Positions 26,201-41,200 of a stretch of DNA of 64,000 nucleotides are shown in pieces. The stretch's first letter is position 1; every line of letters starts with the position of its first letter. This stretch comes from Crotophaga sulcirostris (lineage: Eukaryota; Chordata; Aves; Cuculiformes; Crotophagidae): the NCBI GenBank assembly GCA_013397455.1, contig VYZB01000289.1, positions 1,052,959 through 1,116,958 of the forward strand. Direction: 5' to 3'. The notes under the pieces are model-generated. The model saw only the letters and a list, made by a program, of their open reading frames with translations. It made no database searches and had not been told where the DNA came from. A program made the translations under genes and the position numbers.

Positions 26201-29200
26201 AAAGTCTTCCTGGGTTTTGGTTTGGTTTTAAACACAGCTTCACTTATTTCTTATTATTATTTTATACGCAAATATTCAGATTCCCCAACCCCAGCAGACA
26301 TTTAAAGTTTCATCATACAGCAGTGGTTTCATATGAAACAGGTCACCAGATGGCTTTTCCCAGTCTGGCCCCACAGTCACCTCAGGGCCTGATCAAATCG
26401 CTAACTCCAGCCTTGGAAGAGCAACATAGGAATGATTCACTGATTCCAACTAGAACTGGACCCTTTATATCCACCTCACAGTTCCAGCTTCAGGTTACAA
26501 ATGAGCCTCTCCTACATGTTTCTGAAGCAAACACTAGCTTGTGTACCTGGAGGACTGCAAAATTTCCACAAGATGTGAAAAAAGAGCAAGGTCAAGATTC
26601 TCTGGTGCTTTCATCCAAAGCTGAAAGACAAAGTAAAGCAGAGGTTTTACTGCAGTGCTGAGCTAAGTGGATAGTAATCTGTGGTAGATAAACAGTTAGA
26701 CGTAGTTCAGGGAGGAAAACATCATAAATTCTCAGTGAAGACATGTACAGACCAGGAAGTGGGTTCTTCTCCAGAAGACAATGCCTTTATTTTCTGCAGT
26801 GACAACCTACAGGCACTGGGAAATCCCTGCCAGTGTGAGGAGCTGCTGCTCCTGAGCTAATTCTGAGGAATAGGCCCTCAGTGTCTGCAGGAACACTTCA
26901 GAAACCAGGGATGCCATGGTGACAGAGGAACTGCCATTCATTAAGCTAACAACTCCCCAGGTGAGTCACAGTGTGGAAAGCCACCATCCCAAATACTGGA
27001 TCCAGGAGGTGCTATGAACAACCCAAATCTCCTACTATAAAGCCATTTTTAACACAGCCAAACCCACAAAGTAACATCAATGTTTTTACCTCAAAGTTGC
27101 AGAGAACATACTGGAATGCACTATAATTCTTGATGACTGAAGACTCAAAGCCAAGCTCAGCTGTGCCCACTAAGGAGAATATTAACTGTAAAATCCTGCT
27201 GTTTAAAAGCTGGGTCTTCCTCTTCAACAGATAGGTCAGCAACTAAAAAAAAAGACTTAATAAGTATCTGCTAAGTATAAATCTGTATTTATAAACTAAC
27301 ATATAACACTATTTTTAATTCAAGACAAATGCACAGTTTACTTGGCAGTACTAGTCATGCATGCATATACCTTACATAAGCATCATGAAGAAAGAGAAGA
27401 TTACAGTCCAGGAATAAAAATTTGTGGAGTAAGTTAAAGGGTAAGTTTTCAAAAGTATTTGACAAGTGGCCAAGAAGGCCAATGGTATCCTGGCCTGCAT
27501 CAGAAATAGTGTGGCCAGGAGGACCAGAGAAGTTACCATCCCCTTCTACTCAGCACTGATTAGGCCACACCTTGAGTACTGTGTGCAGTTCCGGGCCCCT
27601 CAGTTTGAGAAGGATGTCAAGATACTGGAGTGTGTCCAGAGGAGAGCAACGAAGATGGTGAAGGGGCTGGAGCACAAGCCCTTTGAGGAGGGACTGAGGG
27701 AGCTGGGGCTGTTTAGCCTGGAGAAGAGGAGGCTCAGGGGAGACCTTATTGCTCTCTACAACTACCTAAAAGGAGGTTGTAGTCAGGCAGGGATGGTATC
27801 ACAGTATCGCAGTATAACCAGGTTGGAAGAGACCTCTGAGATCATCAAGTCCAACCTATAAGCCAACAACCCAGCACTAACACCATCTCATCACCTAAAC
27901 CATGGCACTGAGTGCCTCATCCAGTCTTCCCTTAAACACATCAAGGGTCGGCGACTCCACCACCTCCCTGGGCAGCGCATTCCAGTGGCCAATCACCCTT
28001 TCGGTGAAGAACTTCTTCCTAACATCAAGTCTAAACCTCCCCTGACGAAGTTTAAGTCCGTGCCCTCTAGTTCTCTGAGAGAAGTGACCACAGGTGACCA
28101 GTGACAGAACTAGAGGACATGGTCTCAAGCTTCGCCAGGGGAGGATTAGGCTTGATATTAGGATAAAGTTCTTCACTGAAAGCGTGGTTGGTCATTGGAA
28201 TGCGCTGCCCAGGGAGGTGGTGGAGTCACCGTCCCTGGAGATGTTTAAGAGGAGATTGGATGAGGCCTTTAGTGCCACGGTTTAGATGACGGGTTGGTGT
28301 TGGTGTTAGTGTTACGGTTGGGTTATAGGTTGGACTTGATGATCTCTAGTAAGTCTATCTTTGATTAGTCAATTGATTCCTGATACAGTGAGAAAAATAT
28401 TCAGAAAGCCACTATGTTTTGAATAGGTTGGAAGGAATAGATATTTATTCAAAAATACATATCAAGACACATTTTTGTTAATTGGCTGTTCAAGAAAAAA
28501 GAAGTTCAGGCATTGGATAAAGCAAAACCACTCCATTGCAACATGATAATCAGTCACGTGGAGAGCACACTGTGTAACACAAAGCCAAAAGGAACATTTC
28601 ATACACAATCTAAAGGCTGGCATTCACTTACAGGAAAGCATTGGGCAAGCAGTATCTAACTATGATAAATGTATTAATATGAACCAGGATCAATTTATGA
28701 ACAATTCACAAACTGGGAAAAAGGAAAGTTTTTAATAAATAATTCCCGAAGCCTTAATGTTAAAAGTCTCGTTTGGAACCATCTCTGTTAAAGAATTTTC
28801 TCTATTCTGTAAGACACTGCTTAGCCTATTCAGCATGAAGTAAATTATACTGAATTGAGACTTCACACTTGAGCCTTAACCCATTCAATATTGCAAAAAC
28901 AGTGCTTAACAAAGCCGCAGTCTGCACAGATTTCAGATTTGAAAGATGAATTTAGGACAAACCTAACCAATGAAATCCAGAGAGCATTTTTTTGTATCAG
29001 CACAATTCCTAATACACAGTGAAGACTGAGCCACAGGAATTCATTGTCAGCCCTACAATGGGCAGTCTCTAATGAGGAATCTTAGGTTGGATGAACCAAG
29101 CAGAGGAGGTAGACCTGCCTAAGAAGTGGTCTGTCATGAGAGGGATCAAGGGCTTTGAGAAAATGTGAAGGGTGGGTCACTCACAAAACTGCTGTACTGG

Positions 29201-32200
29201 CTTTAGTTTACTAGATCACCATCTGACCGAGAGGCACCTGCCCTCACCTTCCCATCAGCAGATATACTGTTATTGAGGTTCCCAGACACTGTAAGCACAG
29301 GATTTACAACACTGTCCTACATCCCCCTCTCAAAGATCTCCTAACTTAAAAATTCCCAACCATAAGTGCTAACACTCAGGATATGCTTGGTTTATTGCCA
29401 TTGTTTTGGGATAAGGTTTGGCAAAGGAAATACTATAACTAGTATGAAAGAACAAAAGACTTATCTACCTGGTATCCATGTATATGTCTCATCAATTTTT
29501 CACTCATTGGGCTGCTGTTCAGGATGGAGTTCAGGACTTTGACAGCTGCATACAAGGTGTGGTCATCACCGGCCATAGCAATGAGACCCAGGAGAATGGC
29601 AGGGCCTCCAATGAAGTTCAGGCTAGTAGCTGCTGCAGAAGACTGGAACACTCTTACCCCTAGGAAATTGCAGTGTTACTCTACCAGGAAGTTACATGGA
29701 CTAAATCTGTCAGTGGACAGAGAAAAGCCCAACTCCTAAACACTATGAAACATTAAGAAATAGTTCATTTACCATATTGGCCCACAGCCACTGACCCAAT
29801 AGTCCGCAAGGAACCTGAGAGGTGTCCAGCAATATTCTTAGCTAGGAATATTGGAGTTGCACTGTCCCGAGAGTTAATCCCAATCTAGAGAGATAAAAGA
29901 GATATCCTAAGAAAAAATATGGTAGTCCTGGGGAGACAAAAAGTAGCAGATGTTCCAATACTTTACCTTATTTTATTACTTTTAGACTATGAAAACTGTT
30001 TTCCCTTCAAAGTTGACTGCTAGGACAAGCCTTCACCCGCTTAAAATATCCCACAACACCATTACTTTGACATATCAGTAGGCCTGGCACTGGCAAGAAT
30101 GCTAGAATAACATGTGAAAGGTCAGAGAGGGCCTTAAGAAATCACAGAGTGAAATAGATTATCATTAGAGATGAAAACTATGGCTTCTGTTACTATTTTA
30201 AGAAACACTTAACACTGTGTTCACATTGTCCAATCTATTTAGCTCCACAGATGAAATCAAAACTATGAGAAGAACGGAAAAAAAGCCAAACCACTGAAGT
30301 TATGCAACTAAGACAAAGTCAAAAATTGTGCTCTAGGAAATCAATCAAATAAGAAGAAATGTGTTTAAGACAAATGAGGGAAATCTGTGACCTCTTTGGC
30401 AATGAGCCGGCCATCCACTTCATTGTAGGAGCTCTTTATATCTTGAACTGTAGTGAGAGATGAGCACATGGCATTGATTCCAAAAGAAATCTTCTCTTCT
30501 GCCACCAGAGGTGTAGGATTATGATCACTATATTTGTCCTCACCTAAAGGAAGAGAAACTATAAACCTCTGAAGGAATTTTGCATGCTCAACACATGAGA
30601 CAAGAGCTGCCAACTCACAATACATAGGAAGCTTCTAGAAAGTACCAAGTTGAGGAGTTCAGGAGTTTAATGATTGTATGAAATTATCACATGCTTTTCT
30701 TTCAAGAATTTTCTATTTCTGCTTGCACTTGGATTTCTTTTTTTAAAAAATCTTGTATTTTTGACAATTTTAGACTCTAGGAAAATAGTTTATTTATGTA
30801 ACTGTTCACTAATGCAACACATTTTCACAGGCAACAAGAATTAGCACATATTCTGCATGAAGATTATCTAGGAGCAAATGCCCCGGTACTGTGTAACATA
30901 TTTCCCTTCCAGTAGGACATGGATTTATGCTAAGCCTCCACACAGCTGCTGCCAGTTAGCAAGAAGCAATGAGATGCTGGTGAAATGGGAGACAACACTG
31001 CTGAAACAATTCAAACTGCTGTTCACAACAAGGTCATAAATCCATTTTAAGGAATAATCCATAATATTTGGGGATTCAGTGCTGAAGTTTTTTTAAGTCA
31101 AAACTTCCAATGGAAAAGTTTCTTTGGGTGTTTTGATGGAATAGGGAGGTGTTAGGTACCAACCTCCTTCCCTGCCCTTGCCCCCAAAGAGAGAGAGGCA
31201 GAGGGGTGGCAAACGAACGAGAAAGATACCCTTGCACAATGATGAAATCACATCTTGTATAGTGCCCTGTGATTTTCCTGCCTCAGGGCACTGCTGAAAT
31301 CAAGTGCCCTCAATCTACAATTAGTGCTGAAGTCCAGCCGGGAAGACCGGTGTGCAGAGAACAAGCATGCCAGACTTCATAAAGTCTTAACACTTCAAAA
31401 ATTAAATCCATCTGACTTCTATTGGGAATGTTTTCATTTTAGGGTTGTGTTTTGATGTAATTTCTTTTTCAACAATCCCTTCCTGCGGCTGACTTGGAGA
31501 TTTTTTTTGTCTAGATAGACAGCGTCCTGAAGGAGTGTTTTCAGTCAGACTTCACTTTGCTTTAGGCTGGAGCATCAGCAGTTGAGATTATTCTGCTTTT
31601 CTCAAATGGGAAATGACCATACCATTTCACCCTGAGCTCTAGAACAGAGGTGAATGCACTATTTGTTGAACAAACAGTAATCAATAACTGAAATGTTTTG
31701 TCTGCCTGTTTAATAATTGAAGCTAACAGCACACTTCAGTTAAAAAGCCTCTTCATTAGATGGAATGCAACTTATTCCCCTACCCTTCTCTCCTACTCTG
31801 CAGGCATTTGCAATTAAAGATTCTGCTGCTTCTTCTGCTATGTTTTTTCTGTAGCACCATGAAGCAGCAGCTTTAACTGAGCAGCTTTTAATGTTTACCC
31901 AACAGAAATTGCAGTCTTACGTCTCCTCAAGGACATGTTATCTCTCTGTACTTTCCAGATCTCTCTGCTGCTCGATTCCTGCCCTTCTTTTTCTGCCCAA
32001 TTTACAGTATGTTACAAGATCCTCATGGTATCTTACTACAATCTTGTATAACACTCAGCAATGCAGAGTTCTGGGCATTTTAGAGCAAGGTCTAGGCACA
32101 GCTAGAATACTAGTAGCAGATTATAAGAATAAAAAGAGCATTGCCTTGACAAACAAATAGTGATGGATATGAGTATTATCACATACCTTGAAACTGTACT

Positions 32201-35200
32201 GCTTGGAAATTGCTACAATACTGTGGGCCAAGCTTATTAATCACCTCTATGGTTTCCACAGAGATGGCTTCTTCAAACAGGTATGCAGGGCCAAGGCGCC
32301 AGGTCAAGGAGGACTTCTGTTTCCAAATTCGAGGAGTAGCTATGTACCCATAGACATCAATAAAGGAAGAAGGTTCCATGGAAATACAGCTGCCTGGTAA
32401 GGGCTGGAGATACTGCATCTGCAACAGAGGAAGAGCTCACTAAGGGGACCCAATACAATTGGTGTGTCTTAAGGTCTTGTCCCTGGAAGGTGCTGCCTGC
32501 TGCCTCTTTCCTCAGTGAAGTCTCAGCCAGTTGTGCAACACAATTTCCAACTACTGTTTAGAAATCAGATTTTCAGAAATATCACAACCATAAGCATTTC
32601 AGAAAGTTCAAGCCTTTTTGTTCAAAAAACACAGTCAAAATAATTTCCGGGATTGTCAAGCAAAAACCCTGTCTTGACCCCAGACATATTTTTCTTGTTC
32701 TAATATTTGTAACTCAGACTGTGACTTTCAACACAGAAAGCCAAGTTACAGATCACACCTTGTACTAAGCACCCAGAGAATAGTTTTTGAAGAGTGTAGC
32801 GTGCCCAAGTGTACAAGTTAGCTTCAGTGAAAGCAACACAGTTTCAGAAAATGGGCCATTTAATTTTGGTAACGAAATAAGGATTCAGCTGCCTACATTG
32901 ACTCTATTATTTTTTCTAAATGTGACAGATGTAGTAGGAAGTAATTGGAGGTTTTTTGGTAGACAAAAGCTATATTGTACTTCAGGGACTTAGCCCTGCC
33001 TATAACAACTTGCTGTTAGGATGAGACTGCTGATATATACTGATCTCTCACTACTAAGATGGTCAGCATTAGGGGGCAAGACTTGATACTTGAGCGAACA
33101 ATTAGGCTTGATGCAACACAGTGACCAACTCACCATACCCCTGCCCAGCTACATTACCCCAAAATAGCTTTTGATATTGTTAACAACCTTTATGCAATCC
33201 TAATTTCTTACACAATCCTTTCTTCACTGTATACAACAAGATGAAGGCTTTCATCATGTCAGAGACCCCAGCACTGGGACCATCTTTTATTTACTAAAAG
33301 CTTGTTTTATTTATTATGAGCTGTTTCACTGTATGTTAAACACATTTGCTGTGAATTCTTTAATCAATTGCAATGCTTAGACCTAGTTTTATTGATGACT
33401 TTCCATCTCATTTGAAGGAAGGCAAATTAAATTAAATTTTCATTCTTGAAATAGATATAGGTCCCAAAAGACATTTAGAAGACAGATCATTTTTCTCAAG
33501 TATGGGAAAGAGAATATTGGAATTAAACAGGTTGCTTTTACAAGGAAATATAAAACACACAAATGAGCTTTGCATGCTTTGAGATTGATTTGAAATATGG
33601 CAACAAGAAGTAAGAGACCAAAAAAACCACCACGCCAACTAGAGCTGCAATAGGAATAGTCCATATTTTCAATATTGTCAGCCTGGAGCACTGAAAAGTC
33701 AAAAATCTAATCTCAGAAATAATTTGAGATTAGCTTCAAAACCAGAATCATGATAATAATAATAATAATATAAACCAGGGACCCTTCTCATTTATCCTGT
33801 AGATTATGAGCACTTCAGGTGTGTTTGGATATGCTTTTTCATGATATCTCATGCATCCTGAAAAATTCCCCACTTGAGAAATGACTCTTACGCAACAAGA
33901 TCACAAGAAACAGCACATTAAGGGAAATAATAGCTATGTCAACATTTGCTATGAACTCACTGATATCATTGAAATTTACAAATTTCTCCTAGTGAAACAT
34001 TTCTTTCATCTCTGTTAACTGAAAAAGAAACATTTTAATTCAAGAGCTATCTCATACACTGAAAAACTAACAGATAATAGGAACACCTATCTGTTCCTGA
34101 ATGCCTAGAATGCCAGTGGGAAAAAGGCCATTGACTCATCAGCTGATTGTTCAATGAGTGTAACAGGAAGACAACAGTTTGAAACATGCTTGTGTAAGAT
34201 GCTTAAGAAAATTCTATACATCTTGAGATTCTTGCAAATAGTTAGCCAGCCACAGCAGCTTATTTCTCTGACACCTTTCTGCTTTTCGAGGCCTTTCTTA
34301 AAAATTGGAGGCCCCCTACATAACTCATCTTGGCAGGTTTTAGCCTAAGTCCAAAGCACCTTCAGTTTAGAGTTCTCCGATCACATCTTAATGTTATTTA
34401 CTTTTTATAGCTGACAACTTCAGAAAATTTTGGGTGCGAACTGAGAGATCCTCAAAATCACTAGTCAATTCAGAAAATTTTGGCCTAAGGGTAAAGCTGA
34501 ATTTCATTAACATAACCCTGAGCTCCCTGCAAGCTAGGTAACCCCAACTCTCAGATAAGTGCCACCACTCAAAATTGCCCTGGTTATCTGTATACTGAGG
34601 GGGGAAGGTGGGAACTAGTCCAAAGCATCAGTATAAGCTGATAACACACTTCTGAAAAGCAGCACAAATACTCATCCAGGTTGCATGGATTTCTGACTCC
34701 ATTCACACAGAGCTCATAGTGGCCTGTGTCATATATGCAAATCACATGTGTTGAGTCTCTTGGGTTAATCCTGAAAAGTCATGGTATGTACATGCAGAGA
34801 TAAAAATGAAAAGGCAAATGTGAGACACAAGATCTGTGCAGAGAGCCTTTACCTTTGCAGAGCCAAGCATCTGACCATTTATATAAGCAGTCACAATGCA
34901 GTTCTTCTTTGCTTCCTTAGCAACTGTCACTGTGAGATGATGCCACTGGCCAGTGACCAGAAGCTTGCCACAGCCAAACTGTACTTGCCCTGGAAAAGCG
35001 GAGGGATTTAAGACCTCACCCTCAGGTTCCATCATATCTGTAACAGCAAAAACAGAGGGCAGTCAACAGAAATTCTCTCTCACCTTGCCCTGCCTCTGGA
35101 ATACAACTGTCAAATGTGACACAAAGAATGTGACTCTGTGGGTATAGAGTGATTTGGTACTATTTTGTTCTATGTCTTTAAAACATCCCCTGAAGGTCTA

Positions 35201-38200
35201 TTATCAGGACCTGAGACTTGCACAACTGTCAAGATCCTTCAATACAATGTTCCATATCCCCAAATAACATCTGCTAGCTACTTCAATGCTGCAACATATT
35301 CCAAGAGAAGAAGCCCTCAGAATAATTACCAAGTTAGCTTACACAGAAAAAAAATCCTGGCAAATTCATGAGATGATAAAACTCTGTACACTAACTTGTG
35401 GCTTTTATGGAAAGAGGCAAGCTGGGATTTTTAATATCATTTAAGGGAATCAGAGCATCCATGTAATGTCAACTGTGCATGAAAAATCCCAGCTAGTATT
35501 CTGCTCCATTCCCAAACTCCTCTGCAATGTTCAATCACATTCACATTTGATGTACCTACTGTAGTCAGTAAGGAGAAAGGCATAAATGACAACAAGGTAA
35601 AAATATTAAAAGGCTGTCATGACAGAAAAGATTCTAAAAGTGAAGAAAGGAAATGAACTATTAGGAAGCCAGATCACTCCCAGACTCCTCATTCCTCCTC
35701 TTCAAATTTACCTACTGCCACACAGAAGAGAGAGGAACCAGCTGCTTCAGGTCCAGTCCCTGCAACTGCACGCAATGATATAACTGACATTCAGATGTTT
35801 TCCTTAGAATTTCTGTAAGTTTTATCATATATTGCAGGCCACAAAATAACTCTCACTGCCTACAGCAAACTTAAAACTGAAATATGACCAAGAATTGCAG
35901 TCACAACAGGCTGCCAGAAGAAAACCAAAGAGATAAAAGGTCTCATGAGTGTCCTGGGTACTTATAAGAAGAGGAAATCTATTAACAAAAAAATTCCAAA
36001 TAATCAGGGGACAAAGCAGTGCAGCTTGACTGAGAAGAACCTTACCAAGTGGCTGGAATTCCACTTCTTCTGTGGAAATAACCAAAGAACGGTCCTGCGG
36101 TAAGAAGCTTACTGAAAAGCAAACAAACTCTTGCTCTGTTCTTGACATGTGCCTCACGACTGTGAGGAAACGGAGTGGGTGGCTGTTGTGCACCAAACCA
36201 AACTTGCTAACCAGAAACCAGCAGGATACTGTCAGGCCACTTGAGGGAGGGAACATTCTGGTGCCTGTAGACGGGAAAAAAAAGACAATAAGGAAGTTAG
36301 TTTCCCTGTGCAGACATCAGCAAATTGCTTTCTGTTTCATTTGTAGCCCAAACCATGTGAGAACCAGAAGTAGAATATGAGGTTTAATTTCTGTTCTCTT
36401 CTATTAGATTTCACTGCCTGTCTTCAATATCATAGAGACTGCACATCTAAGTGTGTGCACATCTATAAATGACCTAAAATTGACTGACAAGAAATGACTA
36501 CTAGATCTCCATGCCATGGAGCTCATCAGTCAGGAAGGACTGAGGCAGAAATCGGTTTTCTCAAATTTCATAAAAACCAGGAAGCAAAAGATACAGCCAT
36601 TTCCCTGTTCACCCAACAGACAATTTTGATATATAGGTGAATCTAATTTCATGTTAAGTGACAGGTGCTATTCCTTCCATGGGAGATTACCTTAAAATAT
36701 GGTGGTTCTTACCTGTTAAGACCTTTTTCTTAGCAGCCTGCTTTAAATTTGTATTGCTAACATTAATGCTAACGCATCACACTATTAAGGTACATCTTGG
36801 TGAGCAGTGTGTGTTATACAGACACAGAGATGGAAGAGTGTTCAAACACACAGCTTATTTTCTGCCATTTCTTGCAAAATGTTGAATGTTTTCAGTGGAG
36901 CTGAAAAGTCACTGCTTTCAGGAAGCTGTAGGTGAGCGTAAGTGCTTACCCGTGCCAATTCCTCCTGAGACAGATTGCTCTGCACTGGGTCCCATGACAG
37001 TGGCCAAAGTAGGGAGGTATAAGCACCTACAAAACAAGCACCCATTCACCAGAAATGTAAAATAATACCTGAAAGTTACCAATGACTTAATACTGCAGAA
37101 TCTTTGTAGCAAGGCAGAGTCTAGGCTATAAGCCATAAGACAATAACAAAATAGGTTGGCAACATTGCTGCAGAGAAGGCAATTAGATAGGGCAAAGGAT
37201 TTTCTAAGACAGAGAGAGAAGTGATTAGTTGCTGTGTCCATAATAAGAGTGCAGAGAATGAAGAGCAGCTAAAAAGCAACAGCAGCAATACCCGTGTCCT
37301 TCCATGGACATGTCAAACTCCACAAATGATGGAGCCAAAGCAGTGCTGTGGAGCTGGAAGTTTCGAGGTGACGTCATGGAGATGAGACTCATTGCAGTCT
37401 GGAGCGCCAGTGCAGATCCCTTAGACACCCAAGGAGATCTGCTAACAGGTACAACTGTCTGAGGATCAGTTTTATTGTCCACCATGCCCTCTTCTGAACC
37501 TAGAAGATCAACATCACTGTCTGCAATATTTTTTTCAATCACAGGCTTTGTCTGTATTAAATTCATCACTGCTAAGAACAGCCCTGCATGCTCTTCAAAT
37601 AACACATCCTCAGCAGCCTGAGGAAATCCTCAGCAATATACAAAAATACTGCATTGAAGGAATTTCAAAATGGGAGGCTGGCAGGAGAGATGAACTTAAA
37701 GAAGGGATAGTCATATTTTCTCCCTATGTATCTTCGAAGCTCCAAACTTCACCTCTAGTAAAAAATGCTCCTAACCTTTTGTTTCCATTTTTCTTATACA
37801 CAGACTATTCAATTCTGCCAGATCAGAATGGTTACAACCAACACACGGGAGATCATCTGAAGAATCACTGCAAAGAAAATAGGGCTAAAATTTGCACCTT
37901 ACTGTATTCAAGTGTTTCATAGGCATGAGAAAAGTTTAAGCGCCAAATACTACTACTGTAGCCTTTCACCTGCAAAATATGTTAGAACAGAGAAAGGACT
38001 TAATAGAAAATGGCCTGTATAAGCAAAGCAGACTACTAGGATGTCCTAGCAATTGAAAATCCAGTGCTCTTTATTCACACCTTTAGTCTATTTCTAGCTA
38101 TAAACCACAGGGAAAACATGCTGCAAATCCAGGAGACACTCCACTTTGTGGATAGGACTAGCACTTTTATAATTCATTTCCATGTCTGATCCAGCAAAGT

Positions 38201-41200
38201 CTGAGTCTATACCAGCATTTGGCTTCAGCACAGATGATCTCTGCTGGTCATTAGTTTAGCTCTCAGTGTTCACCAAGTACCACCCAACATGGGCAATAGT
38301 CAGTCTAAAACATCCAGGCATACTCCACTTTTGTTGTGACCGTCTTTGAGCGAACTACTCCAATAGCAGATTCCTGTCATTACAGAGGCATCTATAACCC
38401 ATCCACTGTATCAGCAACAAGCTGTTCATCGTGTGCTTACCTTCATTCCAAGCCACGTTAGCTGAATCACTCTCCTGACATGAAAGGGCCTTAGTCTTGT
38501 TTGAGCTGGGCCTAAACGGGAGTGATGGAGAACCTCCCAAAGAAAGAAATTGCCTAATACAGAAAAACAAAAAAGAAGAAAGGGAAAACAATCAAGCCAG
38601 ACACTTTGGAGTCATAGCAACCATGCAAATACAACTCAGTCCTCTGGAGACCAACATTCTTAAGGGGTACCAAATTTTATAGATATCCCATATAAACCAG
38701 AAGGAATGTTTTCCATTGTATGATCACAAATATTTGTTTTGCTTTACACTTCTTTCCAACTGAAAAAATCAAAGGTTTATTTCCTTCAGCAAAACTTTAG
38801 AATAATACTAATTTTTCAGGGAAAAAAAAATCTATGGTGGCTTGAATTTCTTTTTTTTTTTTAAGAAATTCTGTTCTATTTTTGAGTAAAATAAATTCAG
38901 TCTTAGACTGCATATCCAACTTCATCTGCCCTCAAATCTTTGTTAGGTTCTCTCATGCTAAACATTTGTTAGCATTAAAGAAGGAAGTGTAAACTCAAGG
39001 TAGAAGCAGAGACTGAGAAACAAGACTACACTTTTATTTCTGCATCTGTCATTGACGTGGATCCGAGCTAACAGAAAGTAACTTCTACTCTTCAGGAAAC
39101 AGCTTCTCCATATAAATACCAGAAGAGAATAACTGTGGTTGCCTTGCAGTTACTTAGTTAGTTACCATTCATAAGTGGATTTACAACCCTTGCAGAGATG
39201 ATGCAGCTGAACACCACAGACTCGTACCATCTTCACTAAGTCATTTAAGCATATATACAATCAATATATATCAATATTATATTGATATATATAGATATAT
39301 ATCAATATGATATACATCACTATTATATTGATATATAAAGATATATCGATACATCATATATCTCATCAATAGTAGTATTAACTGAGACATGAAACAAAAG
39401 GCTAAAACTCTTGCTGAATTGCATCACTACATGAAATATTCAATTATTACATAAACTTTGCAAAAAAATTGCACCACTGAAGTAAATTTGACCTATTAGA
39501 TACAATCTGATACCTTAACACATCTGGCTCAATAGCCTGCGATGCAAGCTTCTCAAACAGTCTAGTAAGGGGCAGATGCAGTGGATGACTCTCATTGCGG
39601 AAAGCATCCTGACAGGAACTGATGATGGTGCTCAGCAAGCCAGATCCACACATCACTTGGCGACTCTTCTCTGACTTCACCAGGGACTGGATATGATCAA
39701 CCACAGCACACTGGATTTCATGTGAAAGCTGAAATGGATGCAAAGGAGAAGTCAGTGGGCTGGGACTAAAACTGTAAATGGTGACAGAGTTTTTTTTCCT
39801 CTTTTTTTTTCCCCCACTTTTCTCCCCACCCCCAACTGGCAAATCTCCAAGGCCAGAGGCTCAAGTGCAATTCCATTATTGTTCTATAAAGCTCTGCACT
39901 TGAACAGTGTGTTTATTACATCCATCTGTGTAGCTTCTCAGCCATTCACAGTTGAATTTCCCTGCCACAACACTATAGTAGTGAAGTAAGAGAATGACTG
40001 GCTTTCATTCAGGAGAAGGTACCCCCACCAAGGGCAGGTTATTAGGCATAAGCTCCAAGACCAACACAGTAACTCAGAATATATTTAATATTAAGCACAT
40101 GCATAGTCATATTGACATGATCTACCCTTCGTTTTAAAAGCACTGTTCTTAAACAGTAGTTTAGCAGTATCATGAAACACTTAATTTTAAACACTTCTGT
40201 ACATGTTTTGCTGACCTGAAGCTTTATTTCATTATTGTTTCTTAATGGTCTTAAAGAAATATCTCATAAATTATATTCAGAGCAGTTTGTTCCCAATTAG
40301 GATTGAAACCTACCCTCACTGACCTAAATAGATTTCACACAAAACGAACCATGCATCATATATTTAAATACAAATCTTACAAAGATGAAACGTTCTCCAC
40401 TTGCAAGAGCTCTTCGGCTTCCTCATATGATTTTGTCAGAAATATCTATGCAAACTTTTAAAGAAAAGGACCACAGTGTTGGCAAACATGTGGATTAGGA
40501 CATGGAGATTTGGTTTTATAACAAGAATGAGAAGAAACTTCACTGGATTCAGAATAAGCTAACTTGGCGTAAAGAGGAATTCAGCTCTTTTGCATCCAGA
40601 CCAAACTCAAAACCAGTACAAGACAAATTCAAAGACAAGAAGTGATTTATTTTCAAACTGCAACAAAAAGCCCCAACTGCAACACTTAGACATTAATAGT
40701 AGCACATCCAATGCAACATATGTATTGCTTTTGTAAAATCAACTACTATTTTTATATCTGAAGGGCAAGCTATCTGGACAACATTTTCTTCTCTCTGAAT
40801 GCCTGTTCATTCTCAGTGACTCAAGTTTCACCACGCATCACATCATGTACAGAAATCATCCACTGGACTAAACTACATTATTCTTCAGAGGGGCACTTAT
40901 TGCAACCATGTATCAAAGCCTCACCTACAACTTTTTGGACCTTTTAATTACTATTTTACTCCTTTTTTTTAATGGATAAAGGAAAGTATCAGAGAAAGCC
41001 ACAGGTCTTGACCAAGTGAAACTACTAGGTTACTCCAAAATAAATCCAATAAAAACATAATGGCATATAAAAAAATGATTGTTTTCATTAGCTAAGCAGC
41101 TTTGTCAATACCAATATTGCTTTGTTTTGAATAAAATGTGCTGTTTTCACAGATCTTAGTTCCAGTAAAAAGAGATTTTAGTGGAAATATTAATGATGGC

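Noticed and set aside
26760..27000. Segment of higher GC in the intron between exons 22 and 23, considered as a missed exon
   Set aside because: Exons 22 and 23 join in phase with full family collinearity, leaving no room for another exon.
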